DNA of 64,000 nucleotides from Bradyrhizobium embrapense (GCF_001189235.2 NZ_LFIP02000004.1:620001-684000); one strand, 5' to 3'. Counted from the first letter of the stretch, positions 16,188 through 25,360 are shown. Program-made: numbers and translations. Notes: generated by a model from the sequence alone, not told the origin.

Positions 16188-17344
16188 CACGCACGCTCCA
16201 GAATGCAGGTTGAGGCGGCGTGGCGAACGCCGAGCAGACCGCCGGTGCCGTGGGCGATCGCGAGGTCGCAGTTCTGCACCTGCACCTTCGGATGCGCCTC
16301 GCCGCGCAACTGGCGCACCGCCTCGAGGATCTTCGTCATGCCGCCGCGGTTGACAGGATGGTTGCTGCACAGGCCGCCGCCGTCGGTGTTGAACGGCAGC
16401 TTGCCGACACCGGAGATCAGATTGCCGTCGGCGACGAACTTGCCGCCCTCGCCCTTCTTGCAGAAGCCGAGGTCCTCCAGCTGCATCAGCACGGTGATGG
16501 TGAAGCTGTCATAGATCGAGGCGTATTTGATGTCCTTCGGCGTCACGCCGGCTTCCTCGAAGGCGCGCGGGCCGGACCACACGCCGGCGGAGTAAGTCAG
16601 GTCGAGATCCTTGCCGCCGCGCGGGCCCTTCATCGCCTCGCCATGGCCGATCAGGCGCACCAGCGGCTTCTTCAGGCTCTTGGCGATCTCCGGCGTGGTG
16701 ACGATCATCGCGCCGCCGCCGTCGGTGACGACGCAGCAATCCATCCGGTGCAGCGGGTCTGAGATCATCGGCGAGTTCAAGACGTCCTCGACGGTGACGA
16801 CCTCCTTCAGCATCGCATGCGGATTGTATTGCGCGTGATGCGAGGCCGCGACCTTGATCCAGGCGAGCTGCTCGGAGGTGGTGCCGTAGTCGTGCATATG
16901 GCGCATGGCACACATGCCATAGGCATTGTGCGTGGTAGCCCCGTAGGCCAGTTCGAAATCGGCCTCGGCGCCGGAGGCGCGCGGCGGCATCGGACCGGTG
17001 CGCGGCTTGCCCGCCAGCGTGACCAGCGCGACCGAGCACTTGCCCGCAGCGATCGCCTCGGCAGCATGACCGAGATGGATCAGATAGGAACAGCCACCGG
17101 TCTCGGTGGAGTCGACGTGACGCAGCTTCTTGGTGTTGAGGCCGAGGTAATCGACCATCGGCCAAAGCCCGCCAGGCGCGTCGCCGGCACAGAAATAGCC
17201 GTCGATGTCGTCCTTGGTCAGCCCGGCATCCTCGATCGCACCCTTGGCGACCTCGGCGTGCAGCTGTGCTGTTGATTTATCGGGTGCATGCCGGGTGGGA
17301 TGCTCGTAGATCCCGGCAATGTAGGCCTTGCCCTTGATGGTCAA
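16187..17344 (-). CDS. SCP2-type thiolase-family protein
   Basis: The start is TTG at 17344 (LTIKGKAYIAGIYEHPTR), supported by GGAGAG six bases before it and by the family's usual N-terminus; a longer frame upstream lacks it. The 385 residues have TETGGCSYLIHLGHAAEAIA (with the nucleophile-region Cys), SIYDSFTITVLMQLEDLGFC, the late histidine in LCSNHPVNRGG and AHGTGG near the C-terminus. SCP2-like thiolases cleave 3-oxoacyl-CoA, often branched or steroid-derived, together with a DUF35 partner. The partner gene overlaps its stop codon. A 169-base gap with a hairpin separates it from the oxidoreductase gene upstream. Confidence 0.88.
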   Translation of the reverse strand: MTIKGKAYIAGIYEHPTRHAPDKSTAQLHAEVAKGAIEDAGLTKDDIDGYFCAGDAPGGLWPMVDYLGLNTKKLRHVDSTETGGCSYLIHLGHAAEAIAAGKCSVALVTLAGKPRTGPMPPRASGAEADFELAYGATTHNAYGMCAMRHMHDYGTTSEQLAWIKVAASHHAQYNPHAMLKEVVTVEDVLNSPMISDPLHRMDCCVVTDGGGAMIVTTPEIAKSLKKPLVRLIGHGEAMKGPRGGKDLDLTYSAGVWSGPRAFEEAGVTPKDIKYASIYDSFTITVLMQLEDLGFCKKGEGGKFVADGNLISGVGKLPFNTDGGGLCSNHPVNRGGMTKILEAVRQLRGEAHPKVQVQNCDLAIAHGTGGLLGVRHAASTCILERA

Positions 17345-17473
17345 ATCGCTCTCCGCTGGCGTTTCTCGCTCCAGCGTTTTTCTGAACCGACCAGGCGACC
17401 TTGGCAAGCGCGGAAATATTCCGTCAGGCGAGACTGTCACGAGCGCACAATATGCGCGCCTCAAAACGGATAT

Positions 17474-17493
17474 GTCCCGGCGAAGGCCGGGAC
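17474..17493. repeat. short GC hairpin
   Basis: GTCCCGGC and GCCGGGAC flank loop GAAG. The hairpin lies between the oxidoreductase stop (17514) and the thiolase start (17344), where it could attenuate read-through. CCCGGC-GAAG-GCCGGG strings are common intergenic palindromes in this group. There is no T run after it on either strand. Confidence 0.4.
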
Positions 17494-17513
17494 GACGCCG
17501 AACATGCCGCTCC

Positions 17514-20500
17514 CTACTCCGCCGCCATCTGCCGCGGCGCCGGCGGCGGGTTGGCGAGGTCGGCGGCGAGTTGCGCGTAGCGAACTTTTGCCTCCTTGAT
17601 CGCCTTTTCCTTCACCGGGCCGTAGCCGCGGATGCGGTCGGGCAGCGACAGTAGTTCGACCGCGATGTCGTGGTTGAGCGGCGACAGCAGGCTCAGCACC
17701 GTCGCGACATCCTTCTCGTAGCCCGCGATCAGATCGCGCTCGAGCTTGCGGTCGGCGTTGTAGCCGAAGACGTCGAGCGGCGTGCCGCGCAGGAAGCGGA
17801 ACCGTGCCATCACCTTGAACACCGACATCATCCACGGCCCGAAGGCGCGCTTCTTCGGACGGCCCTGCGCGTCGAGCCCGCCGCCGAGGATCGGCGGGGC
17901 GAGATTGAAGCTGAACTTGAAGTCGCCCTCGAACTGATCGCGCAGTTGCTTCTCGAAGCGGCCGTCGGTGAACAGGCGCGCCACCTCATACTCGTCCTTG
18001 TAGGCCAGCAGCTTGGCGTAGTTGATCACGACCGCGCGCGGCAGCGCTTCGCCATAGCCGCCCTTGGTGGCGGCATCGCGCACCTGGTCGACCAGCTTGC
18101 GGTAGCGCTTTGCCAGACGCGCGTTCTGGTAGCCGGTCAGAAGCGCCATCCGGTGGGTGATGACCTCGTCGAGCGACATCGCATCCAGCGTCTTGACCGG
18201 CGCGGCGGCGTCATCCTGCCCCTTCATCATTGCGGCGAGCCGCGCCGGATCGGCTGCGGCCAGACGCCCGAGCTGGAACGCCTGCGTGTTCATCTTGATC
18301 GAGACGCCGTTGACCTCGATCGCCTGCTGGATCGATTCCGCCGACAGCGGCAGCAGCCCGCGCTGATAGGCAAAGCCCATCATCATGATGTTGGTCGCGA
18401 TGCTATCGCCGAGCAGCGCTTCGGCCGGCTTGGTGAAATCGAAGAAGGTGGAGTCCTTGCGCAGTTCGGTCTCCAGCACGCTGTTGACCTTGCGGGTCTG
18501 GAAATTGAAGTCGCGGTTGAGGATGAAATCCGCGGTCGGGATGATGTGGCTGTTGATGATGCCGACGGTCCGGCTCGGCTCGCACAGCGTGATGGTGTCC
18601 TTCGACACCGCCACGACCTCGTCGGCCGCGAGCACGAGATCGGCCGTGCCGGTGACGATGCGCGAGCAGGTCACGTCGGCGGTGTGCTCGGAGAGCCGGA
18701 CGTGGCTCAGCACCGCGCCGCCCTTCTGCGCGAGACCGGACATGTCGAGGATCATCGAGGCCTTGCCTTCGATATGCGCGGCCATGCCGAGCAGCGCGCC
18801 GATCGTCAGCACGCCGGTGCCGCCGACGCCGCCGACCGCGATGTTATAGGGCCGGTCGAGCGCGGGCTTCGACGCCGGCTCCGGCAAGGCACCGATGTCG
18901 CCAAGCTCAGCGGGTGCGCGACGCTTGAGAGTGCCGCCGTCGACCGTGACGAAGGACGGGCAAAAACCCTTCACGCAGGAATAGTCCTTGTTGCAGGTCG
19001 ACTGGTTGATGGTGCGCTTGCGCCCCAATTCCGTCTCCAGCGGCTCGACCGAGATGCAGTTCGACTGCACCGAGCAGTCGCCGCAGCCTTCGCAGACGGC
19101 AGGATTGATCAGCACGCGGCGCGCCGGATCCTCCATCAGGCCGCGCTTGCGGCGGCGGCGCTTTTCCGCGGCGCAGGTCTGCACGAACACGATCGCGGAC
19201 GTGCCCTTGGTGTCGCGGCACATCTTCTGGACGTTCTCGAGTTCATCGCGATGAAATAGCTTGACGCCGGGCGCGATGGTGTCGGCCGGATAGGCGTCGG
19301 GATTTTCCGAGACCAGGTAGATCTCGCGGATGCCTTCGGCGTGCAGCTGGAAGGTGATCTGCTGCGGCGACAGGTCGCCGTCATGGCGCTGGCCGCCGGT
19401 CATGGCGACTGCGTCGTTGTAGAGGATCTTGTAGGTGATATTGGCCTTGGAGGCGATCGACTGACGGATGGCAAGAATGCCGGAGTGGAAATAGGTGCCG
19501 TCGCCGAGATTGGCGAAGATGTGATTCTCGTTGGTGAACGGCGCGATGCCGACCCACGGCACGCCCTCGCCGCCCATATGGGTGAAGGTCTCGGTGGAGC
19601 GGTTCATCCACAGCGCCATGAAATGGCAGCCGATCCCGCCGAGCGCGCGGCTGCCTTCCGGCACCTTGGTCGAGGTGTTGTGCGGGCAGCCCGAGCAGAA
19701 ATACGGCGTGCGGCTGACGGGTGCGGTCGCCTGCATCTGCGACGACTGGCGGCCGTTGAACCAGTCCGCCTTGGCGCGCAGCATCTCGGCGATTTCAGGA
19801 TTGAGATTAAGTCGAAGCAGCCGCTCGGTAAGCGAGCTTGCAAGCGAGGCCACACTGAGCTCGGCGGCGAAGGTCAGGAAGCGCTTGTCGTGATCGTCCA
19901 TCTTGCCGACGATGCGCGGGCGCACGTCGTCGCGCCAGTTGAATAGCTCCTGCTTGACCTGGTTCTCGACGATCTCGCGGCGTTCCTCGACGATGAAGAT
20001 CTCCTCGAGGCCGACGGCGAAGTTGCGTACGCCTTCGGGCTCCAGCGGCCAGGGCATGCCGATCTTGTAGAGGCGAATGCCGATCTTGGCGGCGATCTCG
20101 GGCGTGATGCCGAGCTCGCGCAGCGCCTGGCGGATGTCCTCATAGCTCTTGCCGGACGCCATGATGCCGTAACGCGCGTTCGGCGAATCCATGGTGATGC
20201 GGTTGACCTTGTTGGCGCGGGCAAAGGCGATCGCAGCAAAGCCCTTGTAGTCCTGCAAGCGCCGGTCCTGCTCGAAGCGGTCGTCGGGCCAGCGAATGTT
20301 GAGGCCGCCCGGCGGCAGCTCGAAATCGCTCGGGATGATGAACGGGGTCATCTCGTCGGTGAGGTCGATCTCGGCCGTGGTCTCGACCGTCTCGGTGATC
20401 ACCTTCATGCCGACCCAGCAGCCCGAGTAGCGCGACATCGCGATACCCAAGAGGCCCATCTCGATCATTTCGTGGATGCTGGAGGGGTAGAGGTAGGGCA

Positions 20501-21008
20501 TCAGCGCGGAGATGAAGGCGTGGTCGGACTGATGCGGGACGGTGGAGGATTTTGCGCCATGATCGTCGCCGGCAAGGCAGAGCACGCCGCCATGCTTGGC
20601 GGAGCCCGCCGCATTGCCGTGGCGGAAGACGTCGCCGCAGCGGTCGACGCCGGGACCCTTGCCGTACCAGATGCCGACCGCGCCATCATATTTGGCGCCG
20701 GACGACAGGCCGAGCTGCTGCGAGCCCCAGATCGCGGTGGCCGCGAGGTCCTCGTTCACGCCGGGCTGGAATTTGATGTTGTACTGCTCGAGATGCTTGC
20801 GGGCGGCGAACAGCTGCTGGTCGTAGCCGCCAAGGGGGGAACCGCGATAGCCGGAGATGAAGCCCGCCGTATTGAGGCCTGCGGCGCGGTCGCGTCTGAT
20901 CTGCGCCATGGGCAGGCGGACCAGCGCCTGGATGCCGGTCATGAAGACGTGGCCGGTGCCTTGGGTGTATTTCTGGTCGAGGCTGATAGGCCCTTGGTTG
21001 ATTCCCAT
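17514..21008 (-). CDS. indolepyruvate:ferredoxin oxidoreductase-family fused enzyme
   Basis: The 1,164-residue protein fuses the usual alpha and beta subunits. From the N-terminus it has a pyrimidine-binding domain (FISGYRGSPLGGYDQQL), a TPP-binding domain (GIGCHFMALWMNR, then HIFANLGDGTYFHSG near 500), a cysteine cluster CEGCGDCSVQSNC with further Cys for an iron-sulfur cluster (about 632-665), a gamma-type domain (IAVGGVGGTGVLTIGALLG), and a C-terminal domain of unknown role. The family decarboxylates aryl- or branched 2-oxoacids to acyl-CoA with ferredoxin as acceptor. It probably feeds the adjoining thiolase/MaoC/SDR genes. AGAGGG precedes the start. Confidence 0.9.
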   Translation of the reverse strand: MGINQGPISLDQKYTQGTGHVFMTGIQALVRLPMAQIRRDRAAGLNTAGFISGYRGSPLGGYDQQLFAARKHLEQYNIKFQPGVNEDLAATAIWGSQQLGLSSGAKYDGAVGIWYGKGPGVDRCGDVFRHGNAAGSAKHGGVLCLAGDDHGAKSSTVPHQSDHAFISALMPYLYPSSIHEMIEMGLLGIAMSRYSGCWVGMKVITETVETTAEIDLTDEMTPFIIPSDFELPPGGLNIRWPDDRFEQDRRLQDYKGFAAIAFARANKVNRITMDSPNARYGIMASGKSYEDIRQALRELGITPEIAAKIGIRLYKIGMPWPLEPEGVRNFAVGLEEIFIVEERREIVENQVKQELFNWRDDVRPRIVGKMDDHDKRFLTFAAELSVASLASSLTERLLRLNLNPEIAEMLRAKADWFNGRQSSQMQATAPVSRTPYFCSGCPHNTSTKVPEGSRALGGIGCHFMALWMNRSTETFTHMGGEGVPWVGIAPFTNENHIFANLGDGTYFHSGILAIRQSIASKANITYKILYNDAVAMTGGQRHDGDLSPQQITFQLHAEGIREIYLVSENPDAYPADTIAPGVKLFHRDELENVQKMCRDTKGTSAIVFVQTCAAEKRRRRKRGLMEDPARRVLINPAVCEGCGDCSVQSNCISVEPLETELGRKRTINQSTCNKDYSCVKGFCPSFVTVDGGTLKRRAPAELGDIGALPEPASKPALDRPYNIAVGGVGGTGVLTIGALLGMAAHIEGKASMILDMSGLAQKGGAVLSHVRLSEHTADVTCSRIVTGTADLVLAADEVVAVSKDTITLCEPSRTVGIINSHIIPTADFILNRDFNFQTRKVNSVLETELRKDSTFFDFTKPAEALLGDSIATNIMMMGFAYQRGLLPLSAESIQQAIEVNGVSIKMNTQAFQLGRLAAADPARLAAMMKGQDDAAAPVKTLDAMSLDEVITHRMALLTGYQNARLAKRYRKLVDQVRDAATKGGYGEALPRAVVINYAKLLAYKDEYEVARLFTDGRFEKQLRDQFEGDFKFSFNLAPPILGGGLDAQGRPKKRAFGPWMMSVFKVMARFRFLRGTPLDVFGYNADRKLERDLIAGYEKDVATVLSLLSPLNHDIAVELLSLPDRIRGYGPVKEKAIKEAKVRYAQLAADLANPPPAPRQMAAE

Positions 21009-21251
21009 TTAGCCCTCTTTGCGCTGGTCGCGACGCCTGCTTTTTAGCTAGTCATCCGAACTTGTTAGAACCAGTCTATGTCGGATATTCCGGCCCGCGC
21101 AGCACAATTCTGGGCGACCGGGCCCGTCGCTCAAAAATCGCAATTTCGTGCCGGGAATATTGCAGCGCTGTTTCGGTTTCTGTCGCTGGACAGGCCCGCG
21201 ACGAAATGGCGTAACGCGTCCTGTGGACCGGAAGGTTCAGAAGGTGAGTGG
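21009..21251. promoter_or_regulatory. divergent promoter region
   Basis: These 243 bases separate the divergent starts of the oxidoreductase gene and the triheme cytochrome gene. Promoters for both should lie here. I see no well-conserved -35/-10 pair or clear operator. Confidence 0.35.
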
Positions 21252-22478
21252 ATGCGGCAGCGACATCGAACGACCGGCGCGATTCTGGCCAGCCTGCTGT
21301 TGTGCAGTGCGTTGGCGGCCCGCGAATGCACAGCCGCGTCAACTGACGACCTCGTCGCCCGCGGCAAGGCGCTGACGATCGCCGGCGACTGCGCAAGCTG
21401 CCACACGGTCGACCCGGCAAAGCCGTTCGCCGGCGGCAAGCGGATCGACACGCCGTTCGGCGCCGTGTTCTCGCCGAACCTGACCCCCGATCGCGACACC
21501 GGCATCGGCGGCTGGAGCGACGACGACTTCCTGCGCGCGCTGCGGATGGGTGTCGCGCCGAACGGGGCGCATTATTACCCCGCCTTCCCCTACCCGTCCT
21601 TCACCAAGCTGATCCGCGACGACATCCTGGCGATCCGCGCCTATCTCGCGACGCTCGCGCCGGTCAGCAACAGGACGGCGCCGCCGGAGCTGCGCTGGCC
21701 GTTGAACTACCGCGTGGTGATGCGGGTCTGGAACGCGCTGTTCTTCACGCCGGGCATCATCGAGCCGGACCAGGGCAAGACAGCGGAATGGAATCGCGGC
21801 CGCTACCTCGTCGAAGCCCTCGCCCATTGCGGCGCCTGCCATACGCCGAAAAATGCGTTCGGCGCCGACAAGCGCGACCAGGCGCTCGGTGGCAGCATGG
21901 TCCAGGGCATGTTCGCGCCGAGGCTCGACGGCGCCGCGCGCAGCGGGCTGAAGTCATGGAGCGCAGACGACATCGCCGAATATCTGCAGAGCGGCCGCAA
22001 TGTGCACAGCCATGCCGGCCCCCTGATGTCGGAGGTCGTGGTCAATTCGACCTCGAAGATGAGCGACGCCAACGTGCGCGCGATCGCGGTCTACCTCAAA
22101 AGCCTGCCGGCCGGCACGCCGGAGCCGCAGGTCACCCCGCCCTCGCCGGCGCAGATGAGCGACGGTGAGCGGATCTATCGTGGCGCTTGCGTCGCCTGCC
22201 ATGAGCTCGATGGCTCCGGCGCACCGCGGATTTATCCGCCGCTACCCGGCAATGCCAACCTGCAGTCGGCTAATCCTGCGAGCACGCTGCGCGTCATCCT
22301 CGACGGCGCGCAGACCGTGACCACGCCGCGCGCGCCGAACGCAGGCTCGATGCCGGCCTATCCGAAGCTGACCGACCAGGAGATCGCCGACGTCGCGACC
22401 TATATCCGCAACTCCTGGGGCAATGCGGCACCGGCCGTGACGGCCGACGAGGTCGCCAAGGCGCGGACCGCGAAGTGA
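21252..22478 (+). CDS. triheme cytochrome c, alcohol/gluconate dehydrogenase type
   Basis: ATG 21252 (AAGGTG ribosome site) gives 408 residues with a signal peptide (TTGAILASLLLCSALAARECTA) and three haem c motifs: CASCH, CGACH and CVACH. The spacing, with PNLTPDRDTGIGGWSDDDF after the first haem and MPAYPKLTDQEIADVATYI near the end, is that of the cytochrome subunit of membrane-bound alcohol, aldehyde or gluconate dehydrogenases. It passes electrons from a periplasmic dehydrogenase to ubiquinone or an oxidase. No dehydrogenase subunit is next to it. The mature protein lacks an obvious C-terminal membrane helix. Confidence 0.88.
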   Translation: MRQRHRTTGAILASLLLCSALAARECTAASTDDLVARGKALTIAGDCASCHTVDPAKPFAGGKRIDTPFGAVFSPNLTPDRDTGIGGWSDDDFLRALRMGVAPNGAHYYPAFPYPSFTKLIRDDILAIRAYLATLAPVSNRTAPPELRWPLNYRVVMRVWNALFFTPGIIEPDQGKTAEWNRGRYLVEALAHCGACHTPKNAFGADKRDQALGGSMVQGMFAPRLDGAARSGLKSWSADDIAEYLQSGRNVHSHAGPLMSEVVVNSTSKMSDANVRAIAVYLKSLPAGTPEPQVTPPSPAQMSDGERIYRGACVACHELDGSGAPRIYPPLPGNANLQSANPASTLRVILDGAQTVTTPRAPNAGSMPAYPKLTDQEIADVATYIRNSWGNAAPAVTADEVAKARTAK

Positions 22479-22502
22479 AGGCGCGGATGGCGAAATAGCT
22501 GA

Positions 22503-23144
22503 TCAGCGGTCCTCGCCGCTGAACACGAATTTCGGCATCTCCCATTTGTAGCGGATCGCCAGCATCCGAAACGTCAATCCGAGCACGAAGGTCAGCACGG
22601 TCCAGGCCTGCGGGTTGAGGTTCAGCCCGAATGCGGTCGCATAGAACAGCCCCGTCACCACCGAGACGCTGGCGTAGAGCTCGCTGCGAAACAGCAGCGG
22701 CACCTCGTTGCAGAGGATGTCGCGCAGCACGCCGCCGGCACAGCCGGTGATCATGCCCGAGACGATCACGATCGGCAGCGAGGCGTCGACCTGCCAGGCC
22801 ACGTCGCAGCCGGCCATGGTGAACACCACGAGCCCGATCGCATCGAGCACCAGGAAGGCTAGATTGAGCCGGTGCACCAGCCGCGCCAGCAGGATGGTGG
22901 CGAAGGCGCCCGCCGCCGCGATGGCAAGGTAAATCGGCTGCGCGACCCAGAGCAGCGGATAATGCCCGAGCAGCACGTCGCGGATGGTGCCACCGCCGAG
23001 CGCGGTGATCGCCCCTAACATGCAGACGCCAGCCCAATCCATGCTGCGCCTGCCGGCCGCCAACGCTGCCGTCATCGATTGCGCCGCAACGGCAATGAAC
23101 GAGAGCACGTGCAGCACCGAATCGGTGGGCGGCATGGTCCACAT
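22503..23144 (-). CDS. TRIC/UPF0126-family membrane protein
   Basis: ATG 23144 (GAGG upstream) gives 213 residues with seven hydrophobic helices and two repeats carrying GALGGGTIRDVLLG-type and GGVLRDILCNEVP motifs. These glycine-rich motifs define the bacterial homologues of trimeric intracellular cation channels (YadS/UPF0126). The role is probably monovalent cation movement across the inner membrane, based on structures of family members. The reading frame extends upstream without family similarity, so the shorter start is preferred. It converges with the cytochrome gene 24 bases away. Confidence 0.85.
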   Translation of the reverse strand: MWTMPPTDSVLHVLSFIAVAAQSMTAALAAGRRSMDWAGVCMLGAITALGGGTIRDVLLGHYPLLWVAQPIYLAIAAAGAFATILLARLVHRLNLAFLVLDAIGLVVFTMAGCDVAWQVDASLPIVIVSGMITGCAGGVLRDILCNEVPLLFRSELYASVSVVTGLFYATAFGLNLNPQAWTVLTFVLGLTFRMLAIRYKWEMPKFVFSGEDR

Positions 23145-23289
23145 TGAAAAGGCCTCACGGAACAGGTTCGGAACCCAAGGAATCGGTGGTTCCCGCATGA
23201 ACAGGTTGCAACATTGGCGCGGAACATCCTCTTGTGCCAGCCATTGTCCCATGCGTTTAGCTTTGAGGTGCTAACGGAGGAACTTTACG

Positions 23290-23730
23290 ATGGCTTACAA
23301 CCCTGACGATCCGTATCGCGCCAACCTGACCGATGACGAAATCCGCCGTCAGGCGCGCTTCAACAGCCTGGACAACGAATTGCAGCCGGATCCGGAACTC
23401 CAGGAGGGACCGGCGAGCAGCACCAAGATCGCGATGTTCGCAGTTGCGGTGGCCGTGGTGCTCGGCGCGCTGTTCTATGGGTTGAACAATACATCGGTGC
23501 ACGAGGCCGGCACGACGCCGTCGGCGCAGACCGCGCAGACCCAGCCCGCCAATCCGGCCGGGGCGCCCCCCGGCATGCGCGACGTGACGCCGAAGCCGAA
23601 CAGCCAGCCCGGCATGACTACGGGCGCGGCCCCGGCCCAGCCGGCTTCACCTCCGGCCGCCAAGCCCGGCGGACAGGAGATCGACCGTTCGGCGGCGCCG
23701 TCCGATTCGACCGGCGACAAGAACAAGTAA
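23290..23730 (+). CDS. single-pass membrane protein, Pro/Ala/Gln-rich tail
   Basis: A GGAGG site lies ten bases before ATG 23290. The 146-residue protein begins with a charged cytosolic part (MAYNPDDPYRANLTDDEIRR), has one transmembrane helix (IAMFAVAVAVVLGALFYGLN) and then a low-complexity Pro/Ala/Gln/Thr-rich periplasmic tail ending DSTGDKNK. The layout resembles many conserved hypothetical envelope proteins of Bradyrhizobium. Function is unknown. A strong intrinsic terminator follows. Confidence 0.8.
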   Translation: MAYNPDDPYRANLTDDEIRRQARFNSLDNELQPDPELQEGPASSTKIAMFAVAVAVVLGALFYGLNNTSVHEAGTTPSAQTAQTQPANPAGAPPGMRDVTPKPNSQPGMTTGAAPAQPASPPAAKPGGQEIDRSAAPSDSTGDKNK

Positions 23731-23755
23731 CTCGCTCGCGTGTCGTGAGCGGTGC

Positions 23756-23784
23756 AGCAGCGGGCTCAGGCCCGCTGCTTTTTT
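23756..23784 (+). terminator. intrinsic terminator
   Basis: AGCAGCGGGC pairs with GCCCGCTGCT around loop TCAG and is followed by a six-T run (23779-23784). This is a textbook rho-independent terminator for the membrane protein gene. It lies ten bases from the stop codon of the convergent PEP-mutase-family gene. Confidence 0.9.
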
Positions 23785-23793
23785 GCGCGAGGC

Positions 23794-24612
23794 CTACTTG
23801 AACATCTTGTTCAGTTCGCCGCCGGGATAGCCGTTGCCGAATTCGGTGAAGGTGCCCTTCTCGGCCATTTCCTTGGCCGCCTTCATGACGCCGGTCCAGG
23901 CCATCCGCGCCAGCGCGCCGCCGACGCTGATCCGGCGCACGCCGAGGTCGGCGACCGCCTGTAGCGTCAGCTCCGACGCACCGCCGATCAACAGATTGAC
24001 CGGCTTCGGCGCCACCGCCTTCACCACTGCGGTGATTTCCTCCTTGGTCGAGATGCCCGGCGCATACAAAACGTCGGCCCCGGCGTCGGAATACGACTGC
24101 AGCCGCTCGATCACCAAATTCAGGTCCTTCTTGCCCCATAGGAACGCCTCGCAGCGGCCGGTGAGCAGCACACCGCTGTTATCGGCGTCGATCGCCTTGC
24201 GCGCCGCCCGGATGCGCTCCACCGCAAGCTTGTGCTCGTACAACACGTTGGCGGTGTCACCGGTCGAGTCCTCGATCGACAGCCCGGCGACGCCGGTCTT
24301 GACGCCGCGCGCGACATTGCCCGCGACCTTGTCCGGTTCGACGGCAAAGCCGCCTTCGAAGTCCGCATTGACCGGGATATCGACCGCCGCGCAGATCGCA
24401 GTCAGATGATCGCAGACGTCGTCGACGGTGACGCGGTTGTCGGCCTTGGCGATGGTCCAGGCAAAGCCCGCGCTGGTCGAGGCCAGCGCCTTGAAGCCGA
24501 GATGTTGCAAGGCGCGCGCGCTGCCGACATCGAACGGGTTCGGAATGATGAAGCATCCGCTCTCGTGCAGCTTCTTGAAGGCGGCTCTTTTGTCAGCAGT
24601 TGGCAGTGGCAT
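23794..24612 (-). CDS. isocitrate lyase/PEP mutase-family enzyme
   Basis: The 272-residue protein follows the ICL/PEPM TIM-barrel family: FIIPNPFDVGSARALQHLGF, then STSAGFAWTIAKADN, VNADFEGGFA (metal-binding Asp), IEDSTGD (Glu-Asp pair) and LLTGRCEAFLWG (catalytic Arg). The region where isocitrate lyase has KKCGH is not Cys-containing here. The enzyme may be an oxaloacetase- or carboxyvinyl-carboxyphosphonate-type lyase; the substrate is open. AGGGAG precedes ATG. The next gene upstream on the same strand starts 57 bases away, so co-transcription is possible. Confidence 0.85.
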   Translation of the reverse strand: MPLPTADKRAAFKKLHESGCFIIPNPFDVGSARALQHLGFKALASTSAGFAWTIAKADNRVTVDDVCDHLTAICAAVDIPVNADFEGGFAVEPDKVAGNVARGVKTGVAGLSIEDSTGDTANVLYEHKLAVERIRAARKAIDADNSGVLLTGRCEAFLWGKKDLNLVIERLQSYSDAGADVLYAPGISTKEEITAVVKAVAPKPVNLLIGGASELTLQAVADLGVRRISVGGALARMAWTGVMKAAKEMAEKGTFTEFGNGYPGGELNKMFK

Positions 24613-24668
24613 TGGTCGCTCCCTGAGGTCGTTGGCCGCGCAAAAATAGGCACGCGCGCTCTGTGGTG

Positions 24669-25019
24669 CTAGTGCGGCTCGTGCACCGCACGGCTATCCT
24701 TCGGCGCCTGATCGCGTTCGTTCAGGCCGTAGTCGCGCATCACGTTTGCGACTCGCAGCCGATAATTCTCGAAGATCCGCGCGCGGCCCTTGGCCTGGGT
24801 GCGGCGGTGCTCGATCGTGTTGCGCCAGGCTTCTACCGCGGCCTCGTCGCGGAAGAAGGACAGCGACACGAACTTGCCCTTCTCGGTGATGCTCTCGAAC
24901 CGCTCGACCGAGATGAAGCCGTCGATCTCCTGCAGGATCGGCTTCAGCTCGGCGGCGAGATCGAAATATTGCTGCCGATGCTCCGGCTTCGGCCAGACTT
25001 CGAAGATCACGGCGATCAT
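24669..25019 (-). CDS. antibiotic biosynthesis monooxygenase-like (ABM) protein
   Basis: The 116 residues form a single dimeric ferredoxin-like fold: MIAVIFEVWPKPEHRQQYFD, GFISVERFESITEKGKFVSL and FFRDEAAVEAWRNTIEHRR. Such proteins include heme-degrading and quinone-forming monooxygenases; no specific active-site residue set can be assigned here. GGAGG lies seven bases ahead of ATG 25019. It follows the NIPSNAP-family gene by 32 bases on the same strand, so both are probably one transcript under the divergent ArsR-type regulator. Confidence 0.85.
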   Translation of the reverse strand: MIAVIFEVWPKPEHRQQYFDLAAELKPILQEIDGFISVERFESITEKGKFVSLSFFRDEAAVEAWRNTIEHRRTQAKGRARIFENYRLRVANVMRDYGLNERDQAPKDSRAVHEPH

Positions 25020-25051
25020 GGGCGCCTCCGCTCGATGTTGTTATCGAGGCA

Positions 25052-25360
25052 CTATAGCTCGACCTTGCGCAGAAATGTCCGCTCCTCGGCGAGGATGAAG
25101 CGGTTTTGTTCCGCAAAGTTGAAGTTCGCCACGCCCTCGCCGTCCTGGCGCAGCCGCGCGCGATAGCCCTCATAGGCGGCAAGGCTCTCGAACGAGATCA
25201 GCGCAAAAGCGATGTTGTTGGTGCCCTCATGCGGCATCCAGTAGCCGAGCAGATCGCCGCCGCAGCGCGGGATGATCGAGAGCCAGTTCCGCGAATACTC
25301 CTCGAACATCGCCCGCTTGAACGGATCGAGCTGGTAGCGGATGAAGACGGTGACGGTCAT
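25052..25360 (-). CDS. NIPSNAP-family protein
   Basis: MTVTVFIRYQLDPFKRAMFE begins the 102-residue protein, with a perfect GGAGG ribosome site. The sequence has the ferredoxin-like NIPSNAP pattern of a two-strand core followed by GYWMPHEGTNNIAFALISFE and YEGYRARLRQDGEGVAN. Family members are small enzymes or stress proteins of unclear activity. It is the first gene of a probable two-gene unit with the ABM gene. Its start is 90 bases from the divergent start of the ArsR-type regulator, which is likely to control it. Confidence 0.82.
   Translation of the reverse strand: MTVTVFIRYQLDPFKRAMFEEYSRNWLSIIPRCGGDLLGYWMPHEGTNNIAFALISFESLAAYEGYRARLRQDGEGVANFNFAEQNRFILAEERTFLRKVEL

Noticed and set aside
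17670..19259. 529-codon open frame opposite the indolepyruvate-oxidoreductase-type gene
   Set aside because: It is antisense to a clearly recognised enzyme and shows only Arg/Ala/Leu/Asp-rich composition with no domain or ribosome site.
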